NCBI GenBank assembly: GCA_023442845.1
Contig: JAEZXC010000092.1
Span: forward strand, 1-7,778
Direction of reading: 5' to 3'
Source: Actinomycetes bacterium
GTDB lineage: Bacteria; Actinomycetota; Actinomycetes; Actinomycetales; Demequinaceae
Length of the DNA: 7,778 nucleotides
The notes under the pieces are model-generated. The model ran no database searches. It worked only from the letters and a program-made list of their open reading frames with translations, and was not told the DNA's origin. The position numbers and the translations under genes are program-made. Shown here in pieces: positions 6,512 to 7,778 of this stretch. How positions within the stretch are numbered: position 1 is the stretch's first letter; every line of letters begins with the position of its first letter.

Positions 6512-7255
6512 ATGGCGACGACGTCTGGATGGGTAGCACACGCTTCGCGAGAGCCAAGCGGAATGCTTGTCACTGCCTTGCATGACTGGATCGGCGATTC
6601 CGTTCGCTTGATGTCGATGAGCCCGGCCACCTGCCCGGTCCTCACCGATCCCGTGTTCGCCGGCATTGTGGGCCACGTTGACCGAGCGCTACACAAGCGT
6701 CGTCAAGTGGCGACGTTCCTTACCTCTCGCCCGTGCCATTTGCTCCCCACCATGGGGCACGGACTGCGTCCCATGAGTCAATTGGTCACCATCGGCGACG
6801 GCGGTCCTGAGGACCTGCAGGTCGAGCACACCGGCTCAGCATCGCCACTCGCAGAGGCACTTGCCCGCGCGTCGAGTGTGGAGCGCTCGGCACTGGTGCC
6901 GATCTTCACCGAACACGAGTTCATGAACTCGGACATGTTCCACCTCCACACGTCCCGCCTTCTCAATGCGCGCTACTCGGGCGTCGTCATCCCGTTCATG
7001 CTCGTCGAGGGCGATGACAGCGACCGTGACCGCGAGGATCGCGAGGACGTGGTACGTGCCGCCGGATACACGAGCTACACCTTTGAGTGTGCGCTCGAGC
7101 ACTTCACCGCTGATGACCACGTGCGCTTCGCGCTGCTGATGGAGGACGTGCTCGACGAGATCGTCCAGATTAAGTCCGACGCCGCTGACCACCTCATGTC
7201 AGTGGAGCCGCTGTGGCCAATGGTGGAGATCCGCGCCGTTGCCGCGCTGCGTTGA
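6512..7255 (+). CDS. Unrecognised 247-aa protein, first of a tandem paralogue pair
   Basis: I do not recognise this family. The protein appears soluble: no signal peptide and no clear membrane segment. Residues 1-70 look helical and carry WVAHASREPS (7-16), CPVLT (41-45) and HVDRALHKRR (55-64). Residues about 90-165 alternate hydrophobic strands and helices, with TEHEF (133-137) and GVVIPFMLVEG (157-167). A very acidic, Asp/Arg-rich stretch follows (168-179), then helical C-terminal segments rich in Asp and Glu (192-226). Two Cys (41, 75) and many His residues are present, but no standard metal-binding spacing is obvious. The ATG has an excellent GGGAGG six bases upstream. The next gene encodes a clear relative, sharing Cys41, His55, Asp57, Arg58 and His61 at the same positions. 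The gap from ackA (270 bp) suggests a separate transcription unit. Confidence 0.85.
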   Translation: MATTSGWVAHASREPSGMLVTALHDWIGDSVRLMSMSPATCPVLTDPVFAGIVGHVDRALHKRRQVATFLTSRPCHLLPTMGHGLRPMSQLVTIGDGGPEDLQVEHTGSASPLAEALARASSVERSALVPIFTEHEFMNSDMFHLHTSRLLNARYSGVVIPFMLVEGDDSDRDREDREDVVRAAGYTSYTFECALEHFTADDHVRFALLMEDVLDEIVQIKSDAADHLMSVEPLWPMVEIRAVAALR

Positions 7256-7271
7256 CACGGGCGCGTTAGTC

Positions 7272-7300
7272 TTGACGAGACAACAGGTGCACCTTATTTT
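7272..7300 (+). promoter_or_regulatory. Near-consensus sigma-70-type promoter before the second paralogue
   Basis: TTGACG (7272-7277), a spacer of exactly 17 bases and TATTTT (7295-7300) form the best promoter in the window. The -35 matches five of six TTGACA bases and the -10 fits TANNNT. Transcription would start near 7307, giving a leader of about 53 bases before the GTG at 7360. It lies wholly in the 104-bp gap between the two paralogues, so the second gene can be expressed independently of the first. Confidence 0.6.
7285..7294. promoter_or_regulatory. 10-bp perfect palindrome in the promoter spacer
   Basis: AGGTGCACCT is fully self-complementary and abuts the -10 element, filling the right part of the spacer. 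A protein bound there could affect open-complex formation. Ten-base palindromes do arise by chance, so this alone is weak; its position is what makes it notable. Confidence 0.3.
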
Positions 7301-7314
7301 GTTCACGGACAAAA
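7297..7314. promoter_or_regulatory. AT-rich inverted repeat overlapping the -10 and start site, candidate operator
   Basis: TTTTGT (7297-7302) and ACAAAA (7309-7314) are perfect reverse complements around a 6-base centre. The repeat covers the last four bases of the -10 element and the predicted transcription start, the usual place for a repressor. It stands out as one of the few AT-rich spots in a GC-rich window. Part of that AT-richness is expected from the -10 itself. No regulator gene is visible nearby. Confidence 0.45.
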
Positions 7315-7359
7315 CAAACCGGTCGTGACTGACGCGCGATGCCAGCTGGGAGCGAAACT

Positions 7360-7778
7360 GTGACGTCGACAATCTCGAGTTGGGTCGCTCATGCCAACCG
7401 AGAGCCAAGTTCAGCCCTGCTCTCCGGCATGGACGAGTGGTGGCACCAGATCCCCATCGGAAACGATCCTCTGCGTGGATGTCCGTGGCTCACGTCCTCT
7501 TTCCACCGTTTGCTGCTCGTCCACATTGACCGCGCCGCTCACAAGCGCCGCCATGTGCCCCACTTTGTCTGCTCAACACAGTGCGCGCTTGACGACCACG
7601 GGCCCAGCCCGATCGCAACGTTGCTCCACGATGACGCGTACGGTCCAGCACCCATCGCTATCCAGCACGCGGTCGAGCGCACCGCGCTCGGCGAAGCGAT
7701 CAACCTCGTCAAAGGACGTGACGCGGCACTGACCGTGGCGGTCATCGAAGAGGCTGACTTCGAAAACGCTAACGACTT
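7360..7778 (+). CDS. Unrecognised protein, second tandem paralogue, truncated by window edge
   Basis: The frame is open from 7360 to the right edge (139 codons plus two bases). The product aligns with that of the gene at 6512 almost without gaps over the first 64 residues. Shared blocks are WVAHANREPS (8-17 here), CPWLT (41-45) and HIDRAAHKRR (55-64), with Cys41, His55, Asp57, Arg58, His61, Lys62, Arg63 and Arg64 in identical positions. Similarity is weaker afterwards, with EADFENAND (131-139) matching EHEFMNSD in the first copy. Divergence is substantial, so this is not a recent duplication. The GTG at 7360 has GGGAG seven bases upstream and gives the same N-terminus as the paralogue. An in-frame ATG at 7339 would add seven residues but lacks a ribosome-binding site. 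The function is unknown. Confidence 0.82.
   Translation, partial: MTSTISSWVAHANREPSSALLSGMDEWWHQIPIGNDPLRGCPWLTSSFHRLLLVHIDRAAHKRRHVPHFVCSTQCALDDHGPSPIATLLHDDAYGPAPIAIQHAVERTALGEAINLVKGRDAALTVAVIEEADFENAND

Noticed and set aside
7391..7732. 113-codon open frame on the plus strand
   Set aside because: It is out of frame with the 7360 gene, whose translation matches the neighbouring paralogue; this frame is Ser/Thr-rich with no similarity.
1..7778. tRNA, rRNA, CRISPR array, insertion sequence or att site
   Set aside because: No cloverleaf-like segment, regularly spaced direct repeats, transposase or integrase motifs, or terminal inverted repeats were found on either strand by eye.

Overview
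The window looks like a chromosomal segment of a high-GC Gram-positive bacterium (Actinobacteria). The reasons are strong G/C bias at third codon positions, frequent GTG starts, a SURF1-like / DUF3817 / guaA gene block, and a Pta with the long N-terminal P-loop and DRTGG domains followed by a short AckA. A Micrococcales-type organism is my best guess, but the genus cannot be fixed from this sequence.

Left half, minus strand, in transcription order from right to left: a six-TM GGDEF diguanylate cyclase (2912-1782), then a tight block of a SURF1-like cytochrome oxidase assembly protein (1674-904), a DUF3817 membrane protein (907-569) and the amidotransferase domain of GMP synthase guaA (572 to the left edge, truncated). 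The last three genes overlap by 4 bases at each junction (ATGA, GTGA), so they are probably translationally coupled. The GGDEF gene has a well-formed promoter placed so that its mRNA would start at the ATG, that is, a leaderless transcript.

The 111-bp gap 2913-3023 is divergent. It carries that promoter on one strand and, just before the pta start codon, a perfect 9-bp inverted repeat. Rightward follow pta (3024-5087) and ackA (5105-6241), 17 bp apart. Together they form the acetyl-CoA / acetyl phosphate / acetate pathway with ATP formation. With a SURF1 protein nearby, the picture is a cell with both an oxidase-terminated respiratory chain and acetate overflow or fermentation.

Right end, plus strand: after a 270-bp gap with small GC-rich hairpins and a Crp/GlxR-like palindrome come two tandem, clearly related genes of a family I do not recognise. 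The first (6512-7255) is complete at 247 aa. The second (7360 to the right edge) is truncated and has its own near-consensus promoter overlapped by an AT-rich inverted repeat. This pair and its separate regulatory regions are the least explained part of the window. No tRNA, rRNA, CRISPR array, transposase or att site was seen.
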